A stretch of DNA of 35,091 nt, taken from the NCBI GenBank assembly GCA_034434895.1, contig DAOTYI010000121.1, positions 1 through 35,091 on the forward strand, read 5' to 3'. Of the stretch, positions 17,270-26,895 are shown one piece after another. Made by a program: the position numbers and the translations under genes. The stretch comes from DAOTXL01 sp034434895. GTDB lineage: Bacteria; Chloroflexota; Anaerolineae; JAAYZQ01. The notes beneath the pieces were generated by a model that had not been told where the DNA came from, did no database searches, and saw only the letters and a list, made by a program, of their open reading frames with translations. Within the stretch, counting starts at the first letter, position 1; each line of letters begins with the position of its first letter.

Positions 17270-18595
17270 GTGACAGGAACTGTACCTGGAGATGGCAAGG
17301 GAACCGCCCCGATAGAACAATTTATCCCTGAGCCCCGTTCTATCGAGGACACCGAATTGACGATGAGCTACCTGGCCGACCTGACCCTGAAGCTCGTCTA
17401 TTACAAGAGCGATATGAGCAGCCTGGAGATCGCCTCCGCCCTGTGCCTGCCTTTCGTCGGGGTCATGCAGCAGGTGTTGGAGTTCCTGAAACGGGAGGAA
17501 TATGTCGAGATTTCAGGGTCGAAGGGGTTTGGCGAACGGGGCTACCAGTGGGTCATCACCGGCAAGGGGAGCGAACGGGCCGTGCAGGCCCTGGAACGGG
17601 ACCAGTATGTCGGCCCGGCGCCGGTGCCCCTGTCACGGTATAACGAGATGGTGCTCAAGCAGACCATGGGCAACCTGAAAGTCCGCGCCGACGATGTTCA
17701 AAAAGCGCTGGCCCACCTGGTGCTGCCGGCAGAATTGATCAACCGCATCGGGCCGGCGGTCAATTCGGGCCGTTCGCTGTTCCTCTACGGCCCGCCGGGC
17801 AACGGCAAGACGGTGATCGCCAAGAGTATTATCCGTATGCTCAAAGGAACCGTCTACGTCCCCTACGCGGTCATCGTGGACGGGCAGATCATCCGCGTCT
17901 TTGACGAGATGAACCACAGACGGATCGAGGAGCCGGCGGCCAACGCCCAGCCCAAGACCGGCACCGGCGGCCTGGGCCGGGTGGACCCGCGTTGGGTTCG
18001 CATCCGACGCCCGGAGATCATTGTCGGCGGCGAGCTGGCCATGCAGAGCCTGGACCTGATCTACGATCCGATTTCCAAGACCTACGAAGCCCCCTTTCAG
18101 ATGAAGGCCAACAACGGCCTGTTTGTCATTGACGACTTTGGACGCCAGGCCATGCGCCCGCAGGACCTGCTCAACCGCTGGATCGTGCCCCTGGAACTGC
18201 GCGTTGATTTCTTGACCCTGCAAACCGGCAAAAAGATCGAGGTCCCCTTTGACGAGCTGATCGTCTTTTCCACCAACCTGGACCCCCGTAACCTGGTGGA
18301 CGATGCCTTCCTGCGCCGCATCCGACACAAGATCAAGATTGACTTCCCGGACGAAAAAACCTACTATCAGATTCTGGCACGGGAATGCGCCGCCCGGAAC
18401 ATCGAGCTGACGCCCGAGGCGTTTGTCTATCTGATGCAGCGGCATTACCTGTCCCGGAACCGGCCGTTGCGCGCCTGCGAACCCCGCGACCTCCTGGAAC
18501 AGATCACCGATATCGCCACCTACCTGGGCATCCGGCCTGCCCTATCCAAGAAGCTGATTGATGCCGCCTGCGAGACCTACTTTGCCGAACTTTGA
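17270..18595 (+). CDS. AAA+ ATPase with N-terminal winged-helix-like domain
   Basis: The 441-residue protein starts at GTG with TGGAGG seven bases upstream. Residues about 25-115 look like a winged-helix segment (LEIASALCLPFVGVMQQVLEFLKREEYVEI). The AAA+ core has Walker A GPPGNGKT (Lys180), Walker B LFVIDDFG (Asp288, Asp289) and a sensor-1 VFSTNLDPRNLVDDAFLRRIRHK. This is a widespread but uncharacterised family by my recollection. Its ATPase activity is expected; its target is not known. It sits between the PHP/AlbA_2 gene (30 bp upstream) and the mog-type gene (3 bp downstream). Confidence 0.85.
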   Translation: MTGTVPGDGKGTAPIEQFIPEPRSIEDTELTMSYLADLTLKLVYYKSDMSSLEIASALCLPFVGVMQQVLEFLKREEYVEISGSKGFGERGYQWVITGKGSERAVQALERDQYVGPAPVPLSRYNEMVLKQTMGNLKVRADDVQKALAHLVLPAELINRIGPAVNSGRSLFLYGPPGNGKTVIAKSIIRMLKGTVYVPYAVIVDGQIIRVFDEMNHRRIEEPAANAQPKTGTGGLGRVDPRWVRIRRPEIIVGGELAMQSLDLIYDPISKTYEAPFQMKANNGLFVIDDFGRQAMRPQDLLNRWIVPLELRVDFLTLQTGKKIEVPFDELIVFSTNLDPRNLVDDAFLRRIRHKIKIDFPDEKTYYQILARECAARNIELTPEAFVYLMQRHYLSRNRPLRACEPRDLLEQITDIATYLGIRPALSKKLIDAACETYFAEL

Positions 18596-18598
18596 GCC

Positions 18599-19105
18599 AT
18601 GACCCGGGTTGGAATCCTGACCATCAGCGACCGGGGCTACCGGGGGGAATATCGAGACCTGAGCGGCCCCGTGATCCGCGAGCTGGTGACGGAACGGCTG
18701 GGGGCGACCGTCGAGCTGGAGGCCATCGTCCCTGACGAGCAGCCGATCATCGCCGCCACCCTCCTGGCCTGGGCCGACGAGGTGGGCCTGGACCTGATCC
18801 TGACCAGCGGCGGCACCGGCTTTGCCCCTCGTGACGTGACCCCCGAGGCCACCCGCCAGGTCGTCGAGCGCGAAGCCCCCGGCCTGGCCGAGGCGATGCG
18901 TGCCGCCAGCCTGCGGGTGACCCCCCACGCCATGCTGTCGCGGGCGGTGGCCGGCATCCGGGGTACGACCCTGATCGTCAATCTGCCCGGCAGCCCCAAG
19001 GCGGTCCGCGAGAACCTGGAGACGATCCTGCCTGCCCTGCCCCACGCCCTGGAACTGCTGCGCGGCGAAAAGGGCGCCGACCGGCATCCAGATCAGGGAG
19101 GTTAG
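18599..19105 (+). CDS. mogA: MogA/MoaB-type molybdopterin adenylyltransferase
   Basis: The 168-residue protein is a MoCF-binding-domain protein that would adenylylate molybdopterin before molybdate insertion. Visible are LTISDRG, the ligand-binding LTSGGTGFAPRDVTPE (69-83) and LPGSPKAVRENL (129-140). The ATG lies 3 bp after the stop of the ATPase gene with no good ribosome binding site of its own, which suggests translational coupling. No molybdoenzyme is in the window. MoaB and MogA cannot be told apart from sequence reading alone. Confidence 0.88.
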   Translation: MTRVGILTISDRGYRGEYRDLSGPVIRELVTERLGATVELEAIVPDEQPIIAATLLAWADEVGLDLILTSGGTGFAPRDVTPEATRQVVEREAPGLAEAMRAASLRVTPHAMLSRAVAGIRGTTLIVNLPGSPKAVRENLETILPALPHALELLRGEKGADRHPDQGG

Positions 19106-19110
19106 GGACG

Positions 19111-20355
19111 GTGCGCGCTGACCTGCTCCTCTACAACGCCGCTCAGGTGGTCACCGTGGCTGCGCCCGACGGCCCCAAACGGGGTGCAGCCATGCGTGAC
19201 CTGGGCCTCATCCCCGACGGCGCAGTGGCCATCAGCGACGGACGGGTCCTGGCCGTCGGCCCATCGGCCGGGTTGCGCCGCCAGGTGCGCGCCACCCACA
19301 CCCTTGACGCCGGTGGGCGGGTGATCCTGCCCGGTTTTGTGGACCCCCACACCCACCTGGTATGGGCCGGCGACCGCGCCGACGAGTTTGAACGGCGGGT
19401 GGGCGGCGCGACCTACATGGAGATCATGGCTGCCGGCGGCGGGATTATGAGCACGGTACGCCGCACCCGCGCCGCCACCGTGGAGGAGTTGCTGGCTCAG
19501 ACCCGCCCCCGTCTGGAGCGGTTGCTGGCCCACGGCACGACGACGGTGGAGATCAAAACCGGCTACGGCCTCGACACGCAGAACGAACTGAAGCAGCTGG
19601 AGGTGATCCGCCGCCTGCAGGCCGGGTTTCCGGGCACTCTGGTGCCCACCTTTCTCGGCGCCCACGCCATCCCGGCTGAGTATCAGGGCCGGGCTGAGGA
19701 GTATGTGGACCTGGTGGTCGAGGAGATGCTCCCCGCCGTGGCCGCATTGGAGGCTCCGCCCCGCTTCTGCGATGTTTTCTGTGAAGAAGGAGCGTTCTCA
19801 CTGGAACAGTCGCGGCGCATCCTGGAAGCGGCCCGGGCGCTGGGCTTCCACCTCAAAATCCACGCCGATGAGTTTCGGCCGCTGGGCGGCACTCGCCTGG
19901 CTGTGGAATTGGGCGCCACCTCAGCCGATCACCTGGTCTGCACCCCGCCGGACGAGATCGAACTGCTGGCCCGGTCCGACACCATCGCCGTGGCGCTGCC
20001 CGGCACCCCCTTCGGTCTGGGCCAGCACAACTACAGCCCGGCGCGGGCGCTCATCGAGGCCGGTGGGGCCGTGGCCCTGGCCACTGACTGCAACCCCGGC
20101 ACCTGCTGGTGCGAATCGCTCCAGTTGATCATCGCCCTGGCCTGCCGCTATCTGCGGCTGACCCCGGCCGAAGCCATCAGCGCCGCGACCATCAACGCGG
20201 CCCATGCCGTCGGATTGGGAGCGGAGGTGGGCAGCCTGGAGCCGGGCAAACGCGCCGACCTCCTCCTGCTCGATGTGCCATCCTATCAGCAGGTGGGCTA
20301 CCGCTTCGGGACGAACCTGGTGGCGGGTGTGCTGGTCGGGGGGCGGCCGATCTAG
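19111..20355 (+). CDS. hutI: Imidazolonepropionase
   Basis: HutI opens 4-imidazolone-5-propanoate to N-formimino-glutamate, the third step of histidine breakdown. The 414-residue protein has the amidohydrolase metal motif GFVDPHTHLVWAG (His80, His82), ERRVGGATYMEI, the family GTTTVEIKTGYGL, LKIHADEF and ATDCNPGT. The GTG start has GGGAGG nine bases upstream. It follows mogA by 5 bp. HutH, HutU and the last hut enzyme are not in the window, so the pathway must be completed elsewhere. Confidence 0.96.
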   Translation: MRADLLLYNAAQVVTVAAPDGPKRGAAMRDLGLIPDGAVAISDGRVLAVGPSAGLRRQVRATHTLDAGGRVILPGFVDPHTHLVWAGDRADEFERRVGGATYMEIMAAGGGIMSTVRRTRAATVEELLAQTRPRLERLLAHGTTTVEIKTGYGLDTQNELKQLEVIRRLQAGFPGTLVPTFLGAHAIPAEYQGRAEEYVDLVVEEMLPAVAALEAPPRFCDVFCEEGAFSLEQSRRILEAARALGFHLKIHADEFRPLGGTRLAVELGATSADHLVCTPPDEIELLARSDTIAVALPGTPFGLGQHNYSPARALIEAGGAVALATDCNPGTCWCESLQLIIALACRYLRLTPAEAISAATINAAHAVGLGAEVGSLEPGKRADLLLLDVPSYQQVGYRFGTNLVAGVLVGGRPI

Positions 20356-20418
20356 AGGCGATCGGCCCCTCTCTGCTCCCGCTGGACTGCGGATTTTCAG
20401 ATGGCAAAAAGATCCCCC

Positions 20419-20447
20419 TTGACAACGGCCCTGATTTGTGCTATAAT
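20419..20447 (+). promoter_or_regulatory. Consensus promoter of the LacI-type regulator
   Basis: TTGACA (20419-20424), a 17-bp spacer and TATAAT (20442-20447): both hexamers match the sigma70 consensus exactly. Transcription would start near 20454, and an operator-like site overlaps the first transcribed bases (20458-20485). Confidence 0.8.
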
Positions 20448-20457
20448 CTGAAAAGGA

Positions 20458-20485
20458 TGCCGGGAACGATACCGGGATTGTTACC
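20458..20485. promoter_or_regulatory. Putative LacI-family operator at the regulator gene
   Basis: Bases 20458-20474, read on the minus strand, are CGGTATCGTTCCCGGCA, identical except for one base to 21616-21632 before the importer genes. The next half, GGGATTGTTACC (20474-20485), makes an imperfect inverted repeat with GGGAACGATACC (20462-20473). Position just after the predicted transcription start suggests autorepression. Confidence 0.6.
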
Positions 20486-20519
20486 GGAGCGGAGAATGGG
20501 CTCCCGGCGTGAGGCACCA

Positions 20520-21545
20520 ATGGGGCGCAACAAAACGGCCCTCACCATCCGAGATGTGGCAAAAGAAGCGGGCGTGTCGGTCTCGACCGTGTCTCGCGTG
20601 CTGAACAACAAGGGGGATGTGGCGCCGGAAACCTACGAGCGGGTCCAGAGCGTCATCCAGCAGTTGGGCTACACCTCCAACCTGGCCGCCCGATCGATGC
20701 GCAGCCGTCGGACCAACGTCATCGGCCTCATTGTGCCCGACGTGGCAGACCCCTTCTCCATCCAGGTGATGAAAGGGGTTAACCAGGCGATCACCGCGCT
20801 CAACTATGACCTGATCATCTATACCAGCGGCAGCATCAAGAAACACTCGGCGGCAGAGCGAGAACGGTACTTTGTCTCCCTGCTCAACGGCAGCATCACC
20901 GATGGGGTGATCATTGTCACGCCGGCGGCCACCAGCTTTTCCACCGTCGCCCCTGTGGTGACCGTGGACCCCAACAATGAATGCCCCGAATGTCTGACGA
21001 TCAGCGCCACAAACCACGCCGGCGCCCTGGCGGCCATGGAGTATCTGTTCGGCCTGGGGCACCGGCGTATCGGTTTTATCAGCGGCCGCCCCGACCTGCA
21101 AAGCGCTAACCATCGCCTCCAGGGCTACCTTGATGCGCTGCGCCAGGCCAATCTTCCTCAGGACCCGGCCCTGATCCAGGTTGGCGATTTTTCCCGGGAA
21201 ACGGGTCGCCTCTGCGCCCGACACCTCCTATCCTTACCCGATCGGCCCACCGCTATCTTTGCCGCCAACGACCAATCGGCGATGGGGGCCATTGAGGCCG
21301 CGCAGGAGATGGGGTTGAACGTACCCCAGGACCTGTCGGTGATCGGGTTCGATAACATTCCCGAAGCAGCCTATTTCAATCCGGCCCTGACCACCATTGA
21401 CCAGTTCATTGACAAGATGGGCTATGTAGCCACTGAAATGTTGATCGGTCTGATTCGGGGAGAAGTTTCGGAGTGCGATCTGTATCAGATGCCCACTCAG
21501 CTCGTCATCCGTGATTCCTGCCGGGCGGTGATGAGCAACGACTGA
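20520..21545 (+). CDS. LacI-family transcriptional regulator
   Basis: The 341-residue DNA-binding regulator has the N-terminal LacI helix-turn-helix (IRDVAKEAGVSVSTVSRVLNNKGDV), the hinge (SNLAARSMRSRRTNVIGLIVPD) and a periplasmic-binding-protein-like sugar-sensing domain (ATDQ-type AANDQSAMGAIEAAQEMGL and VIGFDNIPEAAY). The ATG at 20520 has GAGG upstream and matches the usual LacI beginning; an ATG at 20496 in the same frame is also possible. It precedes the transporter and GH3 genes, so a sugar or oligosaccharide is the likely inducer. Confidence 0.93.
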   Translation: MGRNKTALTIRDVAKEAGVSVSTVSRVLNNKGDVAPETYERVQSVIQQLGYTSNLAARSMRSRRTNVIGLIVPDVADPFSIQVMKGVNQAITALNYDLIIYTSGSIKKHSAAERERYFVSLLNGSITDGVIIVTPAATSFSTVAPVVTVDPNNECPECLTISATNHAGALAAMEYLFGLGHRRIGFISGRPDLQSANHRLQGYLDALRQANLPQDPALIQVGDFSRETGRLCARHLLSLPDRPTAIFAANDQSAMGAIEAAQEMGLNVPQDLSVIGFDNIPEAAYFNPALTTIDQFIDKMGYVATEMLIGLIRGEVSECDLYQMPTQLVIRDSCRAVMSND

Positions 21546-21583
21546 AAGGTGGGCAAGGGCAGGCTGGGAGAAAAGGGATCGGC

Positions 21584-21608
21584 GAGAAAGACAGGTTCTC
21601 TTTTTTTT
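21584..21608 (+). terminator. Weak candidate terminator after the regulator gene
   Basis: GAGAA (21584-21588) can pair with TTCTC (21596-21600), followed by eight T residues. The stem is only 5 bp, so efficiency is doubtful, but the T-tract and position 40 bp after the stop suggest it separates the regulator transcript from the importer operon. Confidence 0.35.
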
Positions 21609-21616
21609 CACTGCTC

Positions 21617-21640
21617 GGTATCGTTACCGGCAACGATGCC
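21617..21640. promoter_or_regulatory. Putative LacI-family operator before the importer operon
   Basis: GGTATCGTTACC (21617-21628) faces GGCAACGATGCC (21629-21640): the halves are inverted copies with 10 of 12 positions matching, and the centre is CCGG with the CpG usual in LacI-family sites. A 17-bp part recurs next to the regulator's own promoter. No convincing -10/-35 pair was found near it. Confidence 0.65.
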
Positions 21641-21685
21641 GGCAATGGAAGGGGGGTGATAAGCGATTCGAGATGAAACAAAAAA

Positions 21686-21755
21686 GTGCAGGCCTTTTGC
21701 TCTTGCCCGACAGAAAAAAGGCCTGCACCCGGATCGGCGTGGGGCGCGGCCCCAC
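21686..21755 (+). promoter_or_regulatory. Two stem-loops in the leader of the binding-protein gene
   Basis: GTGCAGGCCTTTT (21686-21698) pairs perfectly with AAAAGGCCTGCAC (21716-21728) around 17 nt. Directly after it GTGGGGC (21739-21745) pairs with GCCCCAC (21749-21755), and a third GTGGGGC (21756-21762) could compete for the same partner. They occupy the 150 nt between the operator and the ribosome binding site. No T-run follows either, so stability or attenuation-like roles are more likely than simple termination. No known riboswitch was recognised. Confidence 0.5.
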
Positions 21756-21806
21756 GTGGGGCACAGTGTACCAGACCATTTGCTCAAAGTCAAGGAGGAA
21801 AGTAAG

Positions 21807-23867
<2,061 letters not shown>

Positions 23868-23883
23868 ACAGACGATGACGTTG

Positions 23884-23914
23884 GCCCCCCGGGCGGCAGG
23901 TTTGCCCGGGGGGC
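23884..23914. repeat. 11-bp GC stem-loop between binding protein and permease genes
   Basis: GCCCCCCGGGC (23884-23894) and GCCCGGGGGGC (23904-23914) are perfect arms around 9 nt, 17 bp after the binding-protein stop, without a T-run. Such stem-loops commonly stabilise the upstream mRNA and let more binding protein than permease be made; the aap operon has one at the same place. Confidence 0.7.
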
Positions 23915-23951
23915 ACCCGGCAGGGGATGGAGAAACAAGGAGAAAACAGCT

Positions 23952-24959
23952 TTGGCTTTCATAAAACGGTATCTTATTCCACGGCTCATTCAGTATTTTC
24001 TGGTCATCTTTTTGGGGATCACGGCGGTATTCATCATCCCCCGCCTGACCCCTTCAGACCCGGTGCAGCGGACGATTGCCCAACTGCGCTCTATGGGTTC
24101 CTACCTGGACCCTGCTTCTATGGACGATTTCATCAACGACCTGACCGAGTTGTACGGGCTTCAGGGCTCGATGCTCCAGCAATATGGCGCTTTCTGGCTG
24201 CGGCTGTTCCGTGGGGACTTTGGGGTCTCTTTTTTCCAGTTCCCGGCGCCGGTGAGCAAGTTGATCGGGACGGCCCTGCCGTGGACGGCGGGCCTGTTGC
24301 TGACGACGACCCTACTCGGCTGGACGCTCGGGAACATTGTCGGCGGGCTGGCCGGCTACTTTGCCCGCAAACGCTGGTCGCGGGTCCTCGACACCGTGGC
24401 CATGATCATCCGGCCCCTGCCCTACTATATCCTGGCTTTCGCCCTCCTCCTGCTGTTGGCTTATGTTGTCCACTGGTTTCCGGTTGCCGGCGGGATCGAC
24501 ATCGGGAGAAAGGTGGCCTTCAACTGGCCTTTCATCAGGGATGTGCTGCGGCACGCCTTCCTGCCGGCCCTGTCTCTGACCATCCTCGGCGGGGCGATCT
24601 GGTTCCAGACGATGAGGCTGATCGTGCAGAACGTCAACGCCGAGAGTTTCGTCCAATATGCCAAACTTGGAGGGGTCAAAGAAGGTCGGATCGTGTCCCG
24701 ATATGTGATCCGCAACGCCATGCTGCCCCAGATCACCGGCCTGGCGCTGGCGCTGGGGCAGATCTTTAGCGGCGCGCTGATCACCGAAATTGTCTTTTCC
24801 TATCCGGGCCTGGGCATGCTCCTCTATAACGCCATCATCACCGGCGATTATAACCTGATCATGGGGATCACCCTCCTTTCGATTGTGGCCATTACCACGG
24901 CGATCCTGATCATTGATCTGCTGTACCCCCTCTTTGATCCGCGAGTCCGATATATGTAG
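23952..24959 (+). CDS. ABC transporter permease, DppB/OppB type
   Basis: The 335-residue inner-membrane permease starts at a TTG with AAGGAG eight bases upstream; no ATG or GTG start fits as well. It begins with the family's N-terminal helix (IKRYLIPRLIQYFLVIFLGITAVFII), has several further helices and the EAA loop AKLGGVKEGRIVSRYVIRNA before SGALITEIVFSYPGLG. It pairs with the DppC-type protein encoded 86 bp downstream. Confidence 0.94.
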   Translation: MAFIKRYLIPRLIQYFLVIFLGITAVFIIPRLTPSDPVQRTIAQLRSMGSYLDPASMDDFINDLTELYGLQGSMLQQYGAFWLRLFRGDFGVSFFQFPAPVSKLIGTALPWTAGLLLTTTLLGWTLGNIVGGLAGYFARKRWSRVLDTVAMIIRPLPYYILAFALLLLLAYVVHWFPVAGGIDIGRKVAFNWPFIRDVLRHAFLPALSLTILGGAIWFQTMRLIVQNVNAESFVQYAKLGGVKEGRIVSRYVIRNAMLPQITGLALALGQIFSGALITEIVFSYPGLGMLLYNAIITGDYNLIMGITLLSIVAITTAILIIDLLYPLFDPRVRYM

Positions 24960-24960
24960 C

Positions 24961-24976
24961 GCGGAATGTATTCCGC
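24961..24976. repeat. Short palindrome between the two permease genes
   Basis: GCGGAAT (24961-24967) and ATTCCGC (24970-24976) are perfect arms around 2 nt, starting one base after the permease stop. It looks like another small interspersed palindrome class, different in sequence from those at 10649 and 12938. Confidence 0.5.
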
Positions 24977-25045
24977 ACCTTGAAGGCAGCACAGAATCGT
25001 CGCGGTTGTGATACACTCTCGAGCGATATTGTAAGGAGCGGAGAC

Positions 25046-25900
25046 GTGCGCATAGTTCGAGACCTCTTCAGAGATCACAGGTTTACGGTCAGTTTCTGCG
25101 TCTTGTGCATTCTGCTCCTGTTAGCCATTCTCTCCCTCTTTTCGCCTTATGATCCTACCCGTTGGGGGGTCGTGCCGAGGGACCTCAAACCATCGAGGAC
25201 TTATCTGTTGGGGACCAACTCCAAGGGGCAGGACATCTTCTGGCAGGCGACCTTTGCCGTGCGTAATTCACTGATCATCTCCCTGATCGCGGGCCTGGTA
25301 TCGCGCGTCATTGCCGTTTTAGTGGGCATGGTCGCCGGTTACAAGGGGAAAACCACTGACCGGATCCTGATGTTCATCAGCGACAGCCTGCTGGTCATGC
25401 CTCTGTTCCTCATCATCGTCCTGCTGGCGATGTTGGTGCGAGACAGGATGAACCTCGTGACCCTGGGGTTGTTGCTGGCCTTTTTCGGTTGGGCCTGGGA
25501 TGCACGGGTGATCCGGGCCCAGATCTTGAGCCTGCGAGAACGGGAGTTCACCCAGACCGCCATCCTCTCCGGCACAGGCACATTGGGCCTGGTGCTCAAA
25601 GAGTATATGCCCTTTGCCACCCCCCTGGTCTTCTCGACCCTGATCAACAATATGTCCTGGGCAATTGGGATGGAGATGACGCTCGCCATTCTTGGCCTGG
25701 TGAACCTGGACATCCCTACCCTGGGGACGACGCTCCAATGGGCGATCAGTTATCAGGCGATGCTGCTCGGCTATTGGTGGTGGATTCTGACGCCCGTCGT
25801 CCTCGCTGTTCTGTTGTTCGTGGCCCTGTACTGGCTTTCGGCCAGCATCAGCGAATACCTGGACCCGAGAACGCGGCTCCAACGTGTCGGGGCGCACTGA
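25046..25900 (+). CDS. ABC transporter permease, DppC/OppC type
   Basis: The 284-residue permease starts at a GTG with AGGAG seven bases upstream; an in-frame ATG at 24980 would add residues unlike the family. It has an N-terminal helix (FTVSFCVLCILLLLAILSLFSPYDP), the conserved LLGTNSKGQDIFWQATFAVRNSL segment and the permease core. The EAA loop (TQTAILSGTGTLGLVLKEYM) is less canonical than in DppC. The ATPase gene starts 7 bp downstream. Confidence 0.92.
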   Translation: MRIVRDLFRDHRFTVSFCVLCILLLLAILSLFSPYDPTRWGVVPRDLKPSRTYLLGTNSKGQDIFWQATFAVRNSLIISLIAGLVSRVIAVLVGMVAGYKGKTTDRILMFISDSLLVMPLFLIIVLLAMLVRDRMNLVTLGLLLAFFGWAWDARVIRAQILSLREREFTQTAILSGTGTLGLVLKEYMPFATPLVFSTLINNMSWAIGMEMTLAILGLVNLDIPTLGTTLQWAISYQAMLLGYWWWILTPVVLAVLLFVALYWLSASISEYLDPRTRLQRVGAH

Positions 25901-25907
25901 GGCGATC

Positions 25908-26894
25908 ATGAGTCGGACGATCCTGCGTACTGAACAGCTAAAAGCCTTCTACGTGCTCGACCTTTTCGGGACCCAGAAGGTGATCAAGGCGGTCAACGGG
26001 GTTGACCTGGATATCGGTGAGAATGAGGTGTATGGCATTGCCGGCGAGAGCGGCTGTGGCAAGAGCACGCTGCTGAAAGCCCTCGTCGGTGCCATAGAAC
26101 CTCCCTTGCGGCTGATCGGCGGGCGGGTTTTGTATCAGATGGTCGGCGAGGAGGTTGACATCTCCTCTCTCGACCCGGAGGAGAAGAGACGGTTGCGGTG
26201 GGAGTATGTTTCTTATGTGCCGCAGGGTTCGATGAGTGTCCTCAATCCGGTGCTCAAACTGAAAGAAACCTTCCGCGATTTCATCGAGAGCCACGTGAGT
26301 GGCAAGACGGGCAAGGAAGCCTTTGAGATCGCCAGGGAGCATATTGTCCGCCTGGGGCTCCCACCCCAAATCTTGAATGCCTACCCCCACCAGTTGTCCG
26401 GCGGTATGAGGCAGCGGGTGACCATTGCCCTGGCCGCGTTGCTCAAGCCGCCACTTATGATCGCCGACGAGCCGACGACGGCCCTCGACGTTGTTGTCCA
26501 GAGGGGAGTGGTGCAACTTCTCAAGGATATTCAGAGAACTCTGGAAAATACCATCGTCCTGGTCACGCACGACATGGGGGTTCAGGCCAACATTGCCGAC
26601 CGGATCGGGATCATGTATGCCGGCAAGATCGTCGAAGAAGCACCCACCGGGCAGATTTTTGGTGAACCCCTTCACCCCTATACCTGTTATCTGATCGACT
26701 CTCTGCCGCACTTTGGGGACAAGGCAACACGGACCAGCGTGCCCGGCAGCCCCCCTTCCCTTTCCAACCCGCCCGATGGCTGCCCATTCCACCCCAGATG
26801 TCCCCAGGCGTTGGATCTCTGTACAGAACAGATGCCGGACCTGAAGTATGTGGATCACAGCCACAAAGTTGCCTGCTGGTTGGTTGGAGATTAG
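25908..26894 (+). CDS. ABC transporter ATP-binding protein, DppD/OppD type
   Basis: The 328-residue ATPase has Walker A GESGCGKST (46-54), signature LSGGMRQR, Walker B ADEPTTALD and the C-terminal oligopeptide/dipeptide-transporter domain with CPFHPRCPQALDLC, a cysteine set that in relatives can bind an iron-sulfur cluster. The ATG at 25908 has GAGG five bases upstream. It overlaps no gene and the partner ATPase begins 1 bp after its stop. Confidence 0.95.
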   Translation: MSRTILRTEQLKAFYVLDLFGTQKVIKAVNGVDLDIGENEVYGIAGESGCGKSTLLKALVGAIEPPLRLIGGRVLYQMVGEEVDISSLDPEEKRRLRWEYVSYVPQGSMSVLNPVLKLKETFRDFIESHVSGKTGKEAFEIAREHIVRLGLPPQILNAYPHQLSGGMRQRVTIALAALLKPPLMIADEPTTALDVVVQRGVVQLLKDIQRTLENTIVLVTHDMGVQANIADRIGIMYAGKIVEEAPTGQIFGEPLHPYTCYLIDSLPHFGDKATRTSVPGSPPSLSNPPDGCPFHPRCPQALDLCTEQMPDLKYVDHSHKVACWLVGD

Positions 26895-26895
26895 G

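Noticed and set aside
15479..17320. 613-residue open frame antisense to the PHP/AlbA_2 gene
   Set aside because: It mirrors a well-supported gene, has Gly/His/Gln-rich composition without domains, and such antisense frames are common in GC-rich DNA.
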